Shown here: positions 1-8,229 of the stretch, piece after piece | How positions within the stretch are numbered: position 1 is the stretch's first letter | Layout of the letters: each line of letters starts with the position of its first letter | Assembly: GCA_028144365.1 (NCBI GenBank) | Contig: JAOGAX010000004.1 | Coordinates: 1-53,873, forward strand | Origin: Aquiluna sp. | GTDB lineage: Bacteria > Actinomycetota > Actinomycetes > Actinomycetales > Microbacteriaceae | Length of the DNA: 53,873 nucleotides | Reading direction: 5' to 3' | Made by a program: the position numbers and the translations under genes | Notes under the pieces: generated by a model | The model's input: the letters and a program-made list of their open reading frames with translations, nothing else | The model's database searches: none | Told to the model about the DNA's origin: nothing

Positions 1-453
1 GCGACTGGATTCACCGTCGCCGCTGTACCGCTGTTCTTAGCGGGTACGGCCCTAGCCTGGACCTCACTACCGGGGTTTGTGGTCGTGCTTATCGGCTTCA
101 CCCCTGAAGGAAGCTCAAACGTCATTAACGCGAGCGAATACATCCTCTTCGCCATTCGCATTCTGCTGATTTTTGGCATCGCGTTTGTGATGCCAGTGGT
201 TTTGGTGCTTCTAAATTTTGCCGGTCTTGCTACCGGTCGGGGAATCCTGAAGTCATGGCGTCTTGCCCTCTTCATCATTGCCGTGGTGTCAGCACTCGCC
301 ACCCCAACCGCTGAGCCAATGACCATGTTCCTGCTCATGGCACCGCTGAGCGCCCTGTATTTCTCGGCAATCGGAATTGCGATGGCCAACGATAAGCGCA
401 GGGAACGCAAACTAGCTAAGTTGGTGGGCGCCGATGACCTCGAGCTCGACTGA
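1..453 (+). CDS. tatC: Sec-independent protein translocase TatC, 3' part
   Basis: TatC is the multi-membrane-span receptor of the twin-arginine export pathway, which moves folded proteins across the cytoplasmic membrane. The frame is open from base 1, so the gene starts outside the window and only about the last 150 residues are seen. They contain three hydrophobic segments, the FGIAFVMPVVL stretch that corresponds to the family's FG-F-x-P helix start, the ATPTAEPMTM turn (usually ATP-x-D), and an ALYF segment before a basic tail (NDKRRERK). It overlaps helY by 20 bases, the usual actinobacterial order. Confident on family; the N-terminus is not visible. Confidence 0.93.
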   Translation, partial: ATGFTVAAVPLFLAGTALAWTSLPGFVVVLIGFTPEGSSNVINASEYILFAIRILLIFGIAFVMPVVLVLLNFAGLATGRGILKSWRLALFIIAVVSALATPTAEPMTMFLLMAPLSALYFSAIGIAMANDKRRERKLAKLVGADDLELD

Positions 454-2887
454 GCCGAGCCCGGCGGAGCGCTACAAAAAGGCAAAGAGTAAGGCCAAGT
501 TCCCCGAGTTTGAGCTTTTCAGTGCCGAACTTGCCTTTCCCCTGGACGATTTTCAAGAGCAAGCGTGTAGAGCACTTGAGGGCGGCCATGGGGTGTTGGT
601 GGCAGCACCTACAGGTGCCGGCAAGACAATCGTGGGGGAGTTTGCCATTCACCTTGCGCTGGCCTCTGGTCAGAAAGTCTTCTACACCACCCCGATAAAG
701 GCGCTTAGCAATCAAAAGTTTGCCGAGCTCGTCAAGCGCTATGGCAAGGAGCGGGTTGGGCTCCTAACGGGCGATAACAACAACAATTCCGAGGCCCAAA
801 TCGTTGTCATGACCACCGAGGTGCTCAGAAACATGATCTATGCCACCTCCACGACACTCAAAGACCTTGGGTTTGTCGTGATGGACGAGGTTCACTACCT
901 CGCCGACAGATTTAGGGGAGCGGTTTGGGAAGAGGTTATTCTCCACCTCCCAAAGTACGTAAAGGTAGTTTCCCTCTCGGCGACAGTCTCTAATGCCGAG
1001 GAGTTTGGTGCCTGGCTCGCAGAGGTGAGGGGTAACACTCAGATCATCGTGTCCGAGCATCGGCCGGTGCCGCTTCACCAGCACGTGCTATTCGGTGACG
1101 AACTGCTGGAACTATTCGAAAACGGAAGCGGCCAGCTGCGGGTCAACCCAGAGCTGACCCAAAAACACCAGGCCCGTTCCCGTTCGCCAATTCGAAGTCG
1201 GGGAAAGTATGGAAAGGGCAGGGGTGATAGCCGTTCTAACCCAAATCAAAGAAACTTTCCCCGCCTAGACAAGCCAGAAATTGTCGAGAAGCTCGAAGAT
1301 CTTCAGCTACTTCCGGCTATCTTTTTTATCTTTTCCCGTGCAGGCTGCGATCAAGCCGTCATCAACTGCAGGCGCGCGGGTATTCGGCTTACATCCAAGG
1401 AAGAGCAGCAGGAGATCAGATCACTGGTTGAAGCCCGTTGCTCCTCGATTTCAGACGAAGACTTAGACACCCTCGGGTACTTCGAGTGGCTCGAGTCCCT
1501 AGAGCGAGGCTTTGCCTCGCACCACGCTGGCATGCTGCCGGCATTCAAGGAGGTCGTTGAGGAGCTCTTTCTAAGGAAGCTTGTGAGGGTGGTTTTCGCA
1601 ACCGAGACCCTTGCTCTTGGCATCAACATGCCAGCAAGAACGGTAGTTCTCGAGCGGCTTGACAAATACAACGGCGAATCCAGGGTCAACATCACGGCGG
1701 GCGAGTACACCCAGCTCACCGGACGCGCAGGCCGCAGAGGAATTGACACCGAGGGTCACTCGGTGGTGCTCTGGGGAGCACAGCTCGACCCAAATATCGT
1801 TGCTGGCCTCGCATCCAAGCGGACCTACCCTCTCAACAGCTCCTTCCGCCCGACCTACAACATGGCGGTGAACCTGATTGCCGCATTTGGAAAGGATCGA
1901 GCGCGCGAAGTGCTGGAGCGCTCGTTTGCCCAGTTCCAGGCGGATAGGTCAGTTGTTGGAGTGGCGCAGGTAATAAAGGACAAGCAGGAATCGCTCAAGG
2001 GCTACGAGGACGCCTTGAGCTGTCACCTGGGAGATTTCAAGGAATATGCGCGCATCCGCAGAGAGATCTCCGACCTTGAGCGCGAGAGCGCTCGAATACG
2101 GGTGAGGGTCGGCAACGACATTCGCCAAACCAAGCAGATGCGCACCATTGAAGCTCAGCTGGGCAGACTGCGTAAGGAACTCCGCGGGCACCCTTGCCAT
2201 CAGTGCTCCGATCGAGAGGTTCATGCCAGGTGGGGAGAGCGCTATTTCAAACTCAAGCGTGAGGTAGATGCCTCACTCAGAGACATGGACCAAAAGACAG
2301 GTCAGGTCGCAAAGGTATTCGACCGCATTTGCGACCTATTAGCCGACCTTGATTACCTCCGCGAGGAAAAGGGCGAGTACGAGGTAACGACCTCTGGTGC
2401 AAGACTCTCCAAGATCTATGGCGAGCGCGACCTGCTAATCGCCGAGTGCATCAATCATGGAGCATGGAAAGACCTAGATCCTGCGGCCATGGCGGCCATG
2501 GCTGCGTCGCTTGTCTATGAGGGACGCTCGGACGAGGGGGAGTTTGAACCCAAGCTACCAAAGGGGAACTTCCGCGATGCGCTTGAGAGAACCGAGCGCA
2601 TTCAGGAGGACCTCTTGGAACTTCAAGAGCGTCATCGTCTCAAAAAGGAGCAGCCTCTAGACCTTGGGCTTACCTGGGCCATCTATCGCTGGGCAACAGG
2701 CAGCAGACTTGATGACGCACTCAAACTTGCCGGATTGCTCGCAGGCGACTTCATCCGCTGGAGCAAGCAGATCATTGACCTCTTGGATCAGCTTTCGCAG
2801 TCCGCAGATCCCGAGCTAGCCGAGACCAGCTACCGCGCAATTGACCTTGTGAAGCGGGGCATCGTCGCCTACAGCTACTACCTATAG
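434..2887 (+). CDS. helY: Ski2/Mtr4-like superfamily II RNA helicase HelY
   Basis: An ATP-dependent DExH helicase of the Ski2/Mtr4 group, likely acting in RNA turnover. Motif I APTGAGKT lies at residues 58-65, TTPIKALSNQK at 85-95, the DEVH box at 151-154 and SAT at 182-184; further on are HHAGMLP, TETLALGINMPA and QLTGRAGRRG (motifs IV-VI). An Arg/Ser/Gly-rich stretch of about 35 residues sits between the two RecA domains. The C-terminal half, with a CxxC pair (HPCHQCSD), matches the DSHCT-type extension. The ATG at 434 lies inside the tatC 3' end, suggesting translational coupling. 817 residues is close to the usual length of actinobacterial HelY. Confidence 0.93.
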   Translation: MTSSSTEPSPAERYKKAKSKAKFPEFELFSAELAFPLDDFQEQACRALEGGHGVLVAAPTGAGKTIVGEFAIHLALASGQKVFYTTPIKALSNQKFAELVKRYGKERVGLLTGDNNNNSEAQIVVMTTEVLRNMIYATSTTLKDLGFVVMDEVHYLADRFRGAVWEEVILHLPKYVKVVSLSATVSNAEEFGAWLAEVRGNTQIIVSEHRPVPLHQHVLFGDELLELFENGSGQLRVNPELTQKHQARSRSPIRSRGKYGKGRGDSRSNPNQRNFPRLDKPEIVEKLEDLQLLPAIFFIFSRAGCDQAVINCRRAGIRLTSKEEQQEIRSLVEARCSSISDEDLDTLGYFEWLESLERGFASHHAGMLPAFKEVVEELFLRKLVRVVFATETLALGINMPARTVVLERLDKYNGESRVNITAGEYTQLTGRAGRRGIDTEGHSVVLWGAQLDPNIVAGLASKRTYPLNSSFRPTYNMAVNLIAAFGKDRAREVLERSFAQFQADRSVVGVAQVIKDKQESLKGYEDALSCHLGDFKEYARIRREISDLERESARIRVRVGNDIRQTKQMRTIEAQLGRLRKELRGHPCHQCSDREVHARWGERYFKLKREVDASLRDMDQKTGQVAKVFDRICDLLADLDYLREEKGEYEVTTSGARLSKIYGERDLLIAECINHGAWKDLDPAAMAAMAASLVYEGRSDEGEFEPKLPKGNFRDALERTERIQEDLLELQERHRLKKEQPLDLGLTWAIYRWATGSRLDDALKLAGLLAGDFIRWSKQIIDLLDQLSQSADPELAETSYRAIDLVKRGIVAYSYYL

Positions 2888-2903
2888 AAATTAGGCTGTT
2901 CAC

Positions 2904-4406
2904 ATGCGCGAGATGTTGTGGCGACTGCCCCTAGCGGCCTTGGGTGGTTTAGTGGCGCTCTATACATTTCCGACCGAGAGCATTTGGGTTCTCACGCCTC
3001 TGATTCCGGCTCTGGTGCTTCTTGCTACCCTCGGGGTTGGTTTCTGGAAGTCCTTTCTGATTGGGTTTGTTGCCGGACAGGCTTTTTACATCTCCCACAT
3101 CGAGTGGATCTCGCTGTATTTGGGACCAGTGCCGCTACTGGCACTTAGCACCCTGATGGCTCTCTATTTTGGCCTTGGGACAGCGCTGACGTCCTGGCTC
3201 TACCAGCGCTACAAGCCAAAGGGCGTAAAGGTTTTTGCCTTTGCATTTGTGGCAGCGGGGGTATGGACCTTTAGGGAGTTTGCAGCCAACAACTTCCCCT
3301 ATGGCGGCTTCCCCTGGTCGAAGCTTGCGATGACCCAGGCAGAGAGCATCTTCGCTAACTGGGTTTGGTGGGGAGGGCTATCCCTACTGAGCTTCGTGAT
3401 GGCGCTACTTGGGGCATTGCTAGCGCTATTTGTGAAGCACTTCTCGGACCGCAAACTACCTAAGCGGGCATTTGTGGCAACTGCTCTTGCAACGATGCTG
3501 ATTCCTGTGATTACCCCCTTGGGTCTTACCACCCAAGAGGCGGGGGAAAAGGTGATTGCTGCCGTGCAGGGTAATGCCAATGCCGGACTGTTCTCGAACG
3601 TTGACAAGGGCACCATTTTGCAAAACCACATTGACGCTACCGAGCTGGTCTTTGACTCTGATCTGGCAGGCGAGATTGACCTTTTGGTTTGGCCTGAAAA
3701 CGCTTCCGATATCGACCCGCTTAGGTCGCAGACCGCGAGAGCGAAGATTGAAGAGGTCGCGGCAGCTGTCGACGCGCCGTTTGTTTTTGGAACCCTAACG
3801 GTCAGAGGGGACGAGTCCTTCAACTCCACCCTGCTCTGGCTCCCAGGGGTAGGTCCGGTTGACTACTACGACAAGAAGCAGCCGGTGCCGTTTGCAGAGT
3901 ATGCACCCGACCGTGAGTTTTGGAGAATGTTCGCCCCCGACCTTGTCGACATGATCCCAAAGGGCTACAGCTTCGGAGTTCGTGACGGAATCTACGAGAT
4001 TGATGACTTTGTTGCCGGGACCCTGATCTGCTTTGAGATTGCAGAAGACTCAATTTTGAGAGAGCTGACAACCTCGGGAGCCCAGGTGATTCTCTCTCAG
4101 ACCAACAATGCGGACTTTGGCTACTCGGACGAGACCTATCAGCAGGCCGCTATCGCCCGGCTGAGGGCAATAGAAACAGGCAGGTCGGTTGTAAACATCT
4201 CAACGGTTGGGGTTTCGGTTATCTACCTTCCAAATGGCGAGGTGCTCTCGGAGGTTGAGTGGTACACGCCAGCTGTAATGGTGGAGCGGGTACCGCTCTA
4301 CACGGGAAATACCCCTGCGATGACTGTTGGGGCAGTTTTTGACTGGCTGGTGGCCGCGTTGATAGTGATATTCACAGGGATGATGTTTGCAAGGAGAAGA
4401 CGTTGA
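2904..4406 (+). CDS. lnt: Apolipoprotein N-acyltransferase
   Basis: Lnt adds the third acyl chain to the N-terminal cysteine of lipoproteins at the outer face of the membrane. The first 200 residues hold six to seven hydrophobic segments; a nitrilase-like domain follows. The catalytic triad is visible: Glu265 in WPENAS, Lys324 in YYDKKQ with the supporting Glu332, and Cys376 in LICFE. A last membrane segment ends in RRRR. Its stop overlaps the ppm1 start as TTGA. In mycobacteria Lnt and Ppm1 domains are fused in one protein; here they are two coupled genes. Start is the ATG 17 bases after helY; no strong ribosome site is visible. Confidence 0.95.
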   Translation: MREMLWRLPLAALGGLVALYTFPTESIWVLTPLIPALVLLATLGVGFWKSFLIGFVAGQAFYISHIEWISLYLGPVPLLALSTLMALYFGLGTALTSWLYQRYKPKGVKVFAFAFVAAGVWTFREFAANNFPYGGFPWSKLAMTQAESIFANWVWWGGLSLLSFVMALLGALLALFVKHFSDRKLPKRAFVATALATMLIPVITPLGLTTQEAGEKVIAAVQGNANAGLFSNVDKGTILQNHIDATELVFDSDLAGEIDLLVWPENASDIDPLRSQTARAKIEEVAAAVDAPFVFGTLTVRGDESFNSTLLWLPGVGPVDYYDKKQPVPFAEYAPDREFWRMFAPDLVDMIPKGYSFGVRDGIYEIDDFVAGTLICFEIAEDSILRELTTSGAQVILSQTNNADFGYSDETYQQAAIARLRAIETGRSVVNISTVGVSVIYLPNGEVLSEVEWYTPAVMVERVPLYTGNTPAMTVGAVFDWLVAALIVIFTGMMFARRRR

Positions 4407-5113
4407 AGGCAGTTGTTCTCATGCCGACCTACAACGAATTAGACGTCCTAGAGCACTCGGTTGAACAGTTGTTTTTGGCCATGCCAAACATCCACCTGAC
4501 CATAATCGACGATAACTCTCCTGATGGAACAGGCGAACTAGCAGATCGATTGGCCAGCAAAAACAATCAAATTTCTGTAATCCATAGGCCTGCAAAAAAG
4601 GGGCTTGGACTTGCCTATGTTGAGGGTTTTAGGTGGGCTATCGACCGCGGGTTTACACATGTCGTGCAGATGGACTCTGACGGCTCTCATAGGCCCAGCG
4701 ACCTGCCCGAGCTTTTTGAAATGGCCGCCACACACGACCTAGTGATCGGTTCTCGCTGGGTCGCTGGGGGAGAGGTGAAGAACTGGCCGGCATTGAGGAT
4801 GTTTATCTCCCGAGTTGGAAACCGCTATGCGGCTCTGATGCTCTCCAGCAGGCTCAACGACCTTACGGCTGGCTTTCGGATCTACTCAACTCAGCTGCTG
4901 GCTAAGTTGCCGCTTTCTAGCATGCGTGCCCATGGTTATGGCTTTCAGGTTGAGATGACGCTGCGAGCCAGCGAGGCTGGTGCACAGATTGTTGAGGTTC
5001 CCATTCACTTTGTCGAGCGAGAAAGCGGAAAGAGCAAGATGACTCTTGGCATTGTTCTAGAAGCATTCCTGCTTTGTACGCGCTGGGGGATAGCCAGGCT
5101 GTTTAAGCGGTGA
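4403..5113 (+). CDS. ppm1: Polyprenol-phosphate mannosyltransferase (GT2)
   Basis: Transfers mannose from GDP-mannose to polyprenol phosphate, giving the lipid-linked donor used for lipoglycans and protein mannosylation on the outer face. It shows the GT2 nucleotide-binding start MPTYNE, DDNSPDGTG at residues 36-44, the metal-binding MDSDGSH around 90-96 and the GSRWVAGG segment. The soluble 236-residue form lacks a membrane anchor, as in two-gene Lnt/Ppm1 systems. Start is TTG at 4403 with an AAGGAG site at 4391-4396, overlapping the lnt stop by four bases (TTGA). Its 3' end overlaps rbpA on the opposite strand by 11 bases. Confidence 0.93.
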   Translation: MKAVVLMPTYNELDVLEHSVEQLFLAMPNIHLTIIDDNSPDGTGELADRLASKNNQISVIHRPAKKGLGLAYVEGFRWAIDRGFTHVVQMDSDGSHRPSDLPELFEMAATHDLVIGSRWVAGGEVKNWPALRMFISRVGNRYAALMLSSRLNDLTAGFRIYSTQLLAKLPLSSMRAHGYGFQVEMTLRASEAGAQIVEVPIHFVERESGKSKMTLGIVLEAFLLCTRWGIARLFKR

Positions 5114-5462
5114 GTCTTCCCTCACTGCGACGCTTTCGCATGTCTACCAACACCTCTTGCAAGAGGGCCTCTAGCTCCTTCTTACTTCGTCTTTCTAAAA
5201 CCATGTCGTAGTGGCTGCGCTGGGTGCTTAGCTCGCCAGCGGCCAAATCGACTTCCTTGCCTGCTTCCAGACGCGTAGCTACCTCATCGCACTTCTTGCA
5301 CTCCCATGTGTCTGGAAGCTCTGCAGTTAGCGAGAAGACCATGCTGAACTCGTGGCCTGCGCTGCAGCGAAAATCAATCGTTTGACGCTCTGATAGTTCA
5401 ACGCCTAGATCGGACTCCAAAGACTGGCTTCCCAGTCTCATTCCGCGCATAGATTCAGCCAT
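5103..5462 (-). CDS. rbpA: RNA polymerase-binding protein RbpA
   Basis: RbpA binds the actinobacterial RNA polymerase and its group 1/2 sigma factors and helps open promoter complexes. The 119-residue protein has a full zinc ribbon, Cys33-x3-His37-x17-Cys55-x2-Cys58, followed by a linker and the C-terminal RSHYDMVLERRSKKEL sigma-binding helix. An in-frame ATG lies 27 bases upstream (5489), but an AAAGGAG six to seven bases before 5462 fixes the start there. The gene ends inside the ppm1 3' end, with a hairpin over both stops. It follows the GDPD gene on the same strand after 67 bases. Confidence 0.95.
   Translation of the reverse strand: MAESMRGMRLGSQSLESDLGVELSERQTIDFRCSAGHEFSMVFSLTAELPDTWECKKCDEVATRLEAGKEVDLAAGELSTQRSHYDMVLERRSKKELEALLQEVLVDMRKRRSEGRLTA
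5107..5128. other. Hairpin over the ppm1/rbpA converging stops
   Basis: GCGGTGAG at 5107-5114 pairs with CTCACTGC at 5121-5128 (eight pairs including one G-T) around a six-base loop, covering the ppm1 stop and the last rbpA codons. Neither strand shows a clear U-run afterwards, so it is not a classical intrinsic terminator, but it is the only obvious 3'-end structure for the two overlapping genes. Confidence 0.4.
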
Positions 5463-5529
5463 TAGTTCTCCTTTGAAGGTGAAAACCACGGCCGGCGATA
5501 GATAAGTCCTAACTGGCTCCGATTCTCAG

Positions 5530-6294
5530 CTAGTTGCCAGTTTGAAAAAGATCCACCCTGTCTGAGACGATTCCGTCTGCACCGAGCTCAAGGAGCCTGC
5601 GCATTTTGACGGGATCATTGATAGTCCAAAAGTGGACCTCAGTCTGATGTTTCTGTGCCCTTGCGATAAACCTCTTGGTGGCAAAGTTCACCGGACCTCG
5701 CCTCACGGGAATCTGGAAGGCGTGCACATCTTTCACAATTGCCGAAAAGCCTGCGCCAAATAGCAGGGTGTGACTGAGCCAGGCACTCAAAACAGTAGAT
5801 AGCGAACCGGAGGTCGCAATCGGCTTCGAGAGGCCCGTCAGGGCACTTTTTCGGATTGGGTTAGAGAAGCTTGAAACCAGCACACGATCGTGAGCTTGGA
5901 GCGTCTCAATCGCCTCAATGGTGGGAGAGATTGCAGGCCTGGTCTTGATGTCAAGGTTGAATCGGGCACCTGACAGGGTCTCGAGTGCCTCGGCAAGCGT
6001 TGGAATTTCACCGCCATTTTTTAACCTGGTGGACTTCAGCTCGCTGAGCGATAGCTCCCTGACTTTTGCGTCAATACCTGCAACCCGTGAGAGGTCCTCG
6101 TCATGGAATAACACCGCAACATCGTCTGCTGTGGCCTGAGTGTCAGATTCGAGGTGAGTTGCGCCGTGATCTAGAGCGGCCTGAAAGGCTGGGATTGTGT
6201 TTTCGTCGAGATCCGCATGCTGTGCGAGACCGCGATGGGCAAACAGCCTTGGCTTAGGGGAGTCGAAATAGGGAAAAAGGTCAGTTGCTGACAT
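5530..6294 (-). CDS. Glycerophosphodiester phosphodiesterase family protein
   Basis: A GDPD-family TIM-barrel hydrolase that would cleave glycerophosphodiesters from phospholipid turnover to glycerol 3-phosphate and an alcohol. The N-terminal FAHRGL (catalytic His), DENTIPAF, the metal-binding LESDTQATADD and the FHDEDLSR second histidine are all present, as is the C-terminal WTINDP. There is no signal peptide, so it is probably cytoplasmic. An in-frame ATG exists at 6309, but TAGGGG lies just upstream of the ATG at 6294, which I prefer (254 residues). It diverges from the YczE-like gene with only 21 bases between start codons. Confidence 0.9.
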   Translation of the reverse strand: MSATDLFPYFDSPKPRLFAHRGLAQHADLDENTIPAFQAALDHGATHLESDTQATADDVAVLFHDEDLSRVAGIDAKVRELSLSELKSTRLKNGGEIPTLAEALETLSGARFNLDIKTRPAISPTIEAIETLQAHDRVLVSSFSNPIRKSALTGLSKPIATSGSLSTVLSAWLSHTLLFGAGFSAIVKDVHAFQIPVRRGPVNFATKRFIARAQKHQTEVHFWTINDPVKMRRLLELGADGIVSDRVDLFQTGN

Positions 6295-6303
6295 TCTTAC
6301 CCC

Positions 6304-6315
6304 TAACATTTAGCA
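6304..6315 (+). promoter_or_regulatory. Leaderless-type -10 box of the YczE-like gene
   Basis: TAACAT (6304-6309) fits the actinobacterial TANNNT -10 form and is followed by exactly six bases and then the GTG start at 6316, with no Shine-Dalgarno sequence. This predicts transcription beginning on the start codon. No good -35 box is visible. Confidence 0.5.
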
Positions 6316-6921
6316 GTGCTTCAGTCTAAGTTTCCCACTCGCTTTATAAAGCTAGTTGTCGGGCTATTCATCTATGGCATCGGTGTCGCAATGACCGTGG
6401 ATGCGCAGCTGGGCCTGGCTCCCTGGGACGTGCTGGCACAGGGTATTTCGAAGCAGACCACCCTCACTTTTGGCTACGCAACGGTTGCAGTGAGCATCTT
6501 GGTGCTGATTGCTTGGATTCCCCTAAGGGTAAAACCAGGACTTGGCTCAGTAATGAACGCGGTAATGGTGGGTCTTGTTGCCGATCTGGCGCTGACCTAC
6601 ATCCCAACGCCAGATGTCTACTGGCAGAAGCTGCTGCTCTTCTTCGGGGGAATGGTTGTAATTTCCTTTGCAACAGGACTCTACATTTCCTGCGGCATGG
6701 GTAAGGGGCCCAGGGACGGGCTGAATGTGGGAATCGCCCAGCGCTTCAAATTGCCGTTTTGGCAAGCCCGCTCAATCGTTGAGGTAACCGTTGTCGCCAT
6801 TGGATTTCTCCTGGGCGGTCAGGTTCGCGAGGGAACCCTGATCTTTGCGTTGGGAATTGGCTACATGAACCAGTTGGGAATGCGGCTATTCGGTCTGGCG
6901 GATAAAGGCGGCAAGGTTTAG
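6316..6921 (+). CDS. YczE/YitT-like integral membrane protein
   Basis: A small polytopic membrane protein with about five hydrophobic segments in 201 residues. It resembles the YczE family by its N-terminal GLFIYGIGVAM, the LGLAPWDVLAQG motif after the first helix, and GMGKGPRDGLNVG in the middle, repeating the G-P-x-D pattern of this duplicated family. The biochemical role of the family is unknown and nothing nearby suggests one. Start is GTG at 6316, supported by the leaderless -10 box. A 21-base hairpin without U-run follows at 6950. Confidence 0.8.
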   Translation: MLQSKFPTRFIKLVVGLFIYGIGVAMTVDAQLGLAPWDVLAQGISKQTTLTFGYATVAVSILVLIAWIPLRVKPGLGSVMNAVMVGLVADLALTYIPTPDVYWQKLLLFFGGMVVISFATGLYISCGMGKGPRDGLNVGIAQRFKLPFWQARSIVEVTVVAIGFLLGGQVREGTLIFALGIGYMNQLGMRLFGLADKGGKV

Positions 6922-6949
6922 CCGTTATTGCAGGCTCGCCCGGTGAGGA

Positions 6950-6970
6950 AGGGCTTAGGTCTTAGGCCCT
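6950..6970 (+). other. Stem-loop downstream of the YczE-like gene
   Basis: AGGGCTTA (6950-6957) pairs with TAGGCCCT (6963-6970), eight pairs with one G-T, loop GGTCT. It lies 28 bases after the stop and could end or protect the transcript, although no T-run follows. Confidence 0.4.
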
Positions 6971-7006
6971 ACTGGACAAGTAGACATAAGGCCGATAATA
7001 AACGTT

Positions 7007-7057
7007 ATGTCAATTAGAGTTTTTCAGGGTCCTCCCCGCGCGATTACAGGGGTGTAA
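7007..7057 (+). CDS. Possible 16-codon leaderless small ORF
   Basis: ATG at 7007 opens a 16-codon frame (MSIRVFQGPPRAITGV) ending in TAA at 7055-7057, directly abutting the trpD stop on the other strand; both stops sit in the palindrome TAACTAGTTA. GATAAT at 6994-6999 is seven bases upstream of the ATG, and TGGACA at 6973-6978 is a weak -35 with 15-base spacing. There is no ribosome site, so translation would be leaderless. No plus-strand gene lies downstream until ctaE, so a transcript would run antisense to trpD. I do not recognise the peptide and it may be chance. Confidence 0.2.
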   Translation: MSIRVFQGPPRAITGV

Positions 7058-8125
7058 CTAGTTAGCCGCCTGGGTTGCTGCTGTCCATGTGTCTAGTTTT
7101 CGCTTGGCTGCTCCAGAGGAAATTGCCTCCTGAGTCTTGCCAAGGGCGCTAATGAATCGTTCTGTCAGATCTGCAGCAGCCAAAGCTGAATCCTTTGCCA
7201 GCTCGTAGGCAACTATGCCTGCGGCCGCATTCAGCGAAACCACATCCCCGATAGCTTTCGAGTTCCCAAAGTCCTCACCCGCGAATAGCTTTGTTGCAAC
7301 CTGGGCGTTCTGTTTGGCATCTCCACCGAGCAGCTGACTGAGTTCTGCTTTTGCGAGGCCAACCTTCTCGGGCACTAGCGTGTGCTCAGTCACCTCTCCA
7401 GCTACAACCTGCCAAATCTTTGCGTTAGCTGTGGTGCTGAGTTCATCGAGGCCGTCATCAGATCTAAAGACAAGTCCGGTTCTTCCCCTTAGAGCCAGCT
7501 CCTGGGCCATTAGTGGGGCAATCGTCTCGTCCGCGACACCTAGGGCCGTGGCGATTGGCTGTGCAGGGTTTGCCAATGGTCCGAGGAAATTGAATGTGGT
7601 CGGCACACCAAGCTGTTTTCTAACAGGTGCCACAAACCTCATCGCCGGATGGAAAACTGGCGCAAAAAAGAAGGTTATCCCCGCGTTTTCAAACACCTGC
7701 CTGACCTGACCTGGGGATAGATCGAGCCGAACCCCCAATACCTCGAGCATTTCTGAGGAGCCAGTCTTACCTGAAGCGGATCGAGAACCGTGTTTCAGGA
7801 CTGGGACGCCACTTGCCGAGGCGACTATCGAGGCCATGGAGCTGATATTTACCGTTCCGACCAGGTCTCCCCCGGTTCCGACGATATCCACCGCGTCACT
7901 TCCGGTCTCAAGCAGAAGCGCATTCTCAAGCATCACGTCAACTAGGCCCGAGAGTTCCTCAACCGTCTCGCCCTTTGAGCGAAGCGCCATCATGAAGGCG
8001 CCTATCTGTCCTTCCGAGGCCTCACCGGCCATGATCTGCCTCATGGCCCAGCTTGCACCCTCTCGCGAGAGGTTCTCCCCCGCCAAAAGGGTGCTTAGTG
8101 CGGACGGCCAGCTGCTCTGAGTCAT
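7058..8125 (-). CDS. trpD: Anthranilate phosphoribosyltransferase
   Basis: TrpD joins anthranilate to phosphoribosyl pyrophosphate in tryptophan synthesis. The 355-residue protein shows the PRPP-binding GTGGD at residues 83-87, NISSMAS, KHGSRSASGKTGSSE at about 111-125, and FLGPLANPA further on. The frame extends 114 bases upstream, but that part does not look like TrpD; the ATG at 8125 gives the normal N-terminus and sits six bases after a TACACT -10 box, with no Shine-Dalgarno. It stands alone, away from other trp genes, divergent from ctaE, a position common in actinobacteria. Confidence 0.94.
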   Translation of the reverse strand: MTQSSWPSALSTLLAGENLSREGASWAMRQIMAGEASEGQIGAFMMALRSKGETVEELSGLVDVMLENALLLETGSDAVDIVGTGGDLVGTVNISSMASIVASASGVPVLKHGSRSASGKTGSSEMLEVLGVRLDLSPGQVRQVFENAGITFFFAPVFHPAMRFVAPVRKQLGVPTTFNFLGPLANPAQPIATALGVADETIAPLMAQELALRGRTGLVFRSDDGLDELSTTANAKIWQVVAGEVTEHTLVPEKVGLAKAELSQLLGGDAKQNAQVATKLFAGEDFGNSKAIGDVVSLNAAAGIVAYELAKDSALAAADLTERFISALGKTQEAISSGAAKRKLDTWTAATQAAN

Positions 8126-8137
8126 AAGGGAAGTGTA
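8126..8137 (-). promoter_or_regulatory. Leaderless-type -10 box of trpD
   Basis: On the minus strand TACACT (8137-8132) is followed by six bases and the trpD ATG at 8125. There is no ribosome site, so the mRNA probably starts at the ATG. It is one half of a divergent leaderless pair with ctaE. Confidence 0.55.
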
Positions 8138-8217
8138 ATGCCGAAAAAAACCAATGCATCGGGCGAATATTTGGAGAACTTTGGCTTCGCAAGGCCTTTT
8201 TGAGGACAGGTAGCGGT

Positions 8218-8229
8218 TACAATTGAGGC
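8218..8229 (+). promoter_or_regulatory. Leaderless-type -10 box of ctaE
   Basis: TACAAT (8218-8223), five of six matches to TATAAT, is followed by six bases and the ctaE ATG at 8230. GAGG at 8225-8228 is only one base from the ATG, too close to act as a ribosome site, so a leaderless mRNA is the better reading. Confidence 0.55.
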
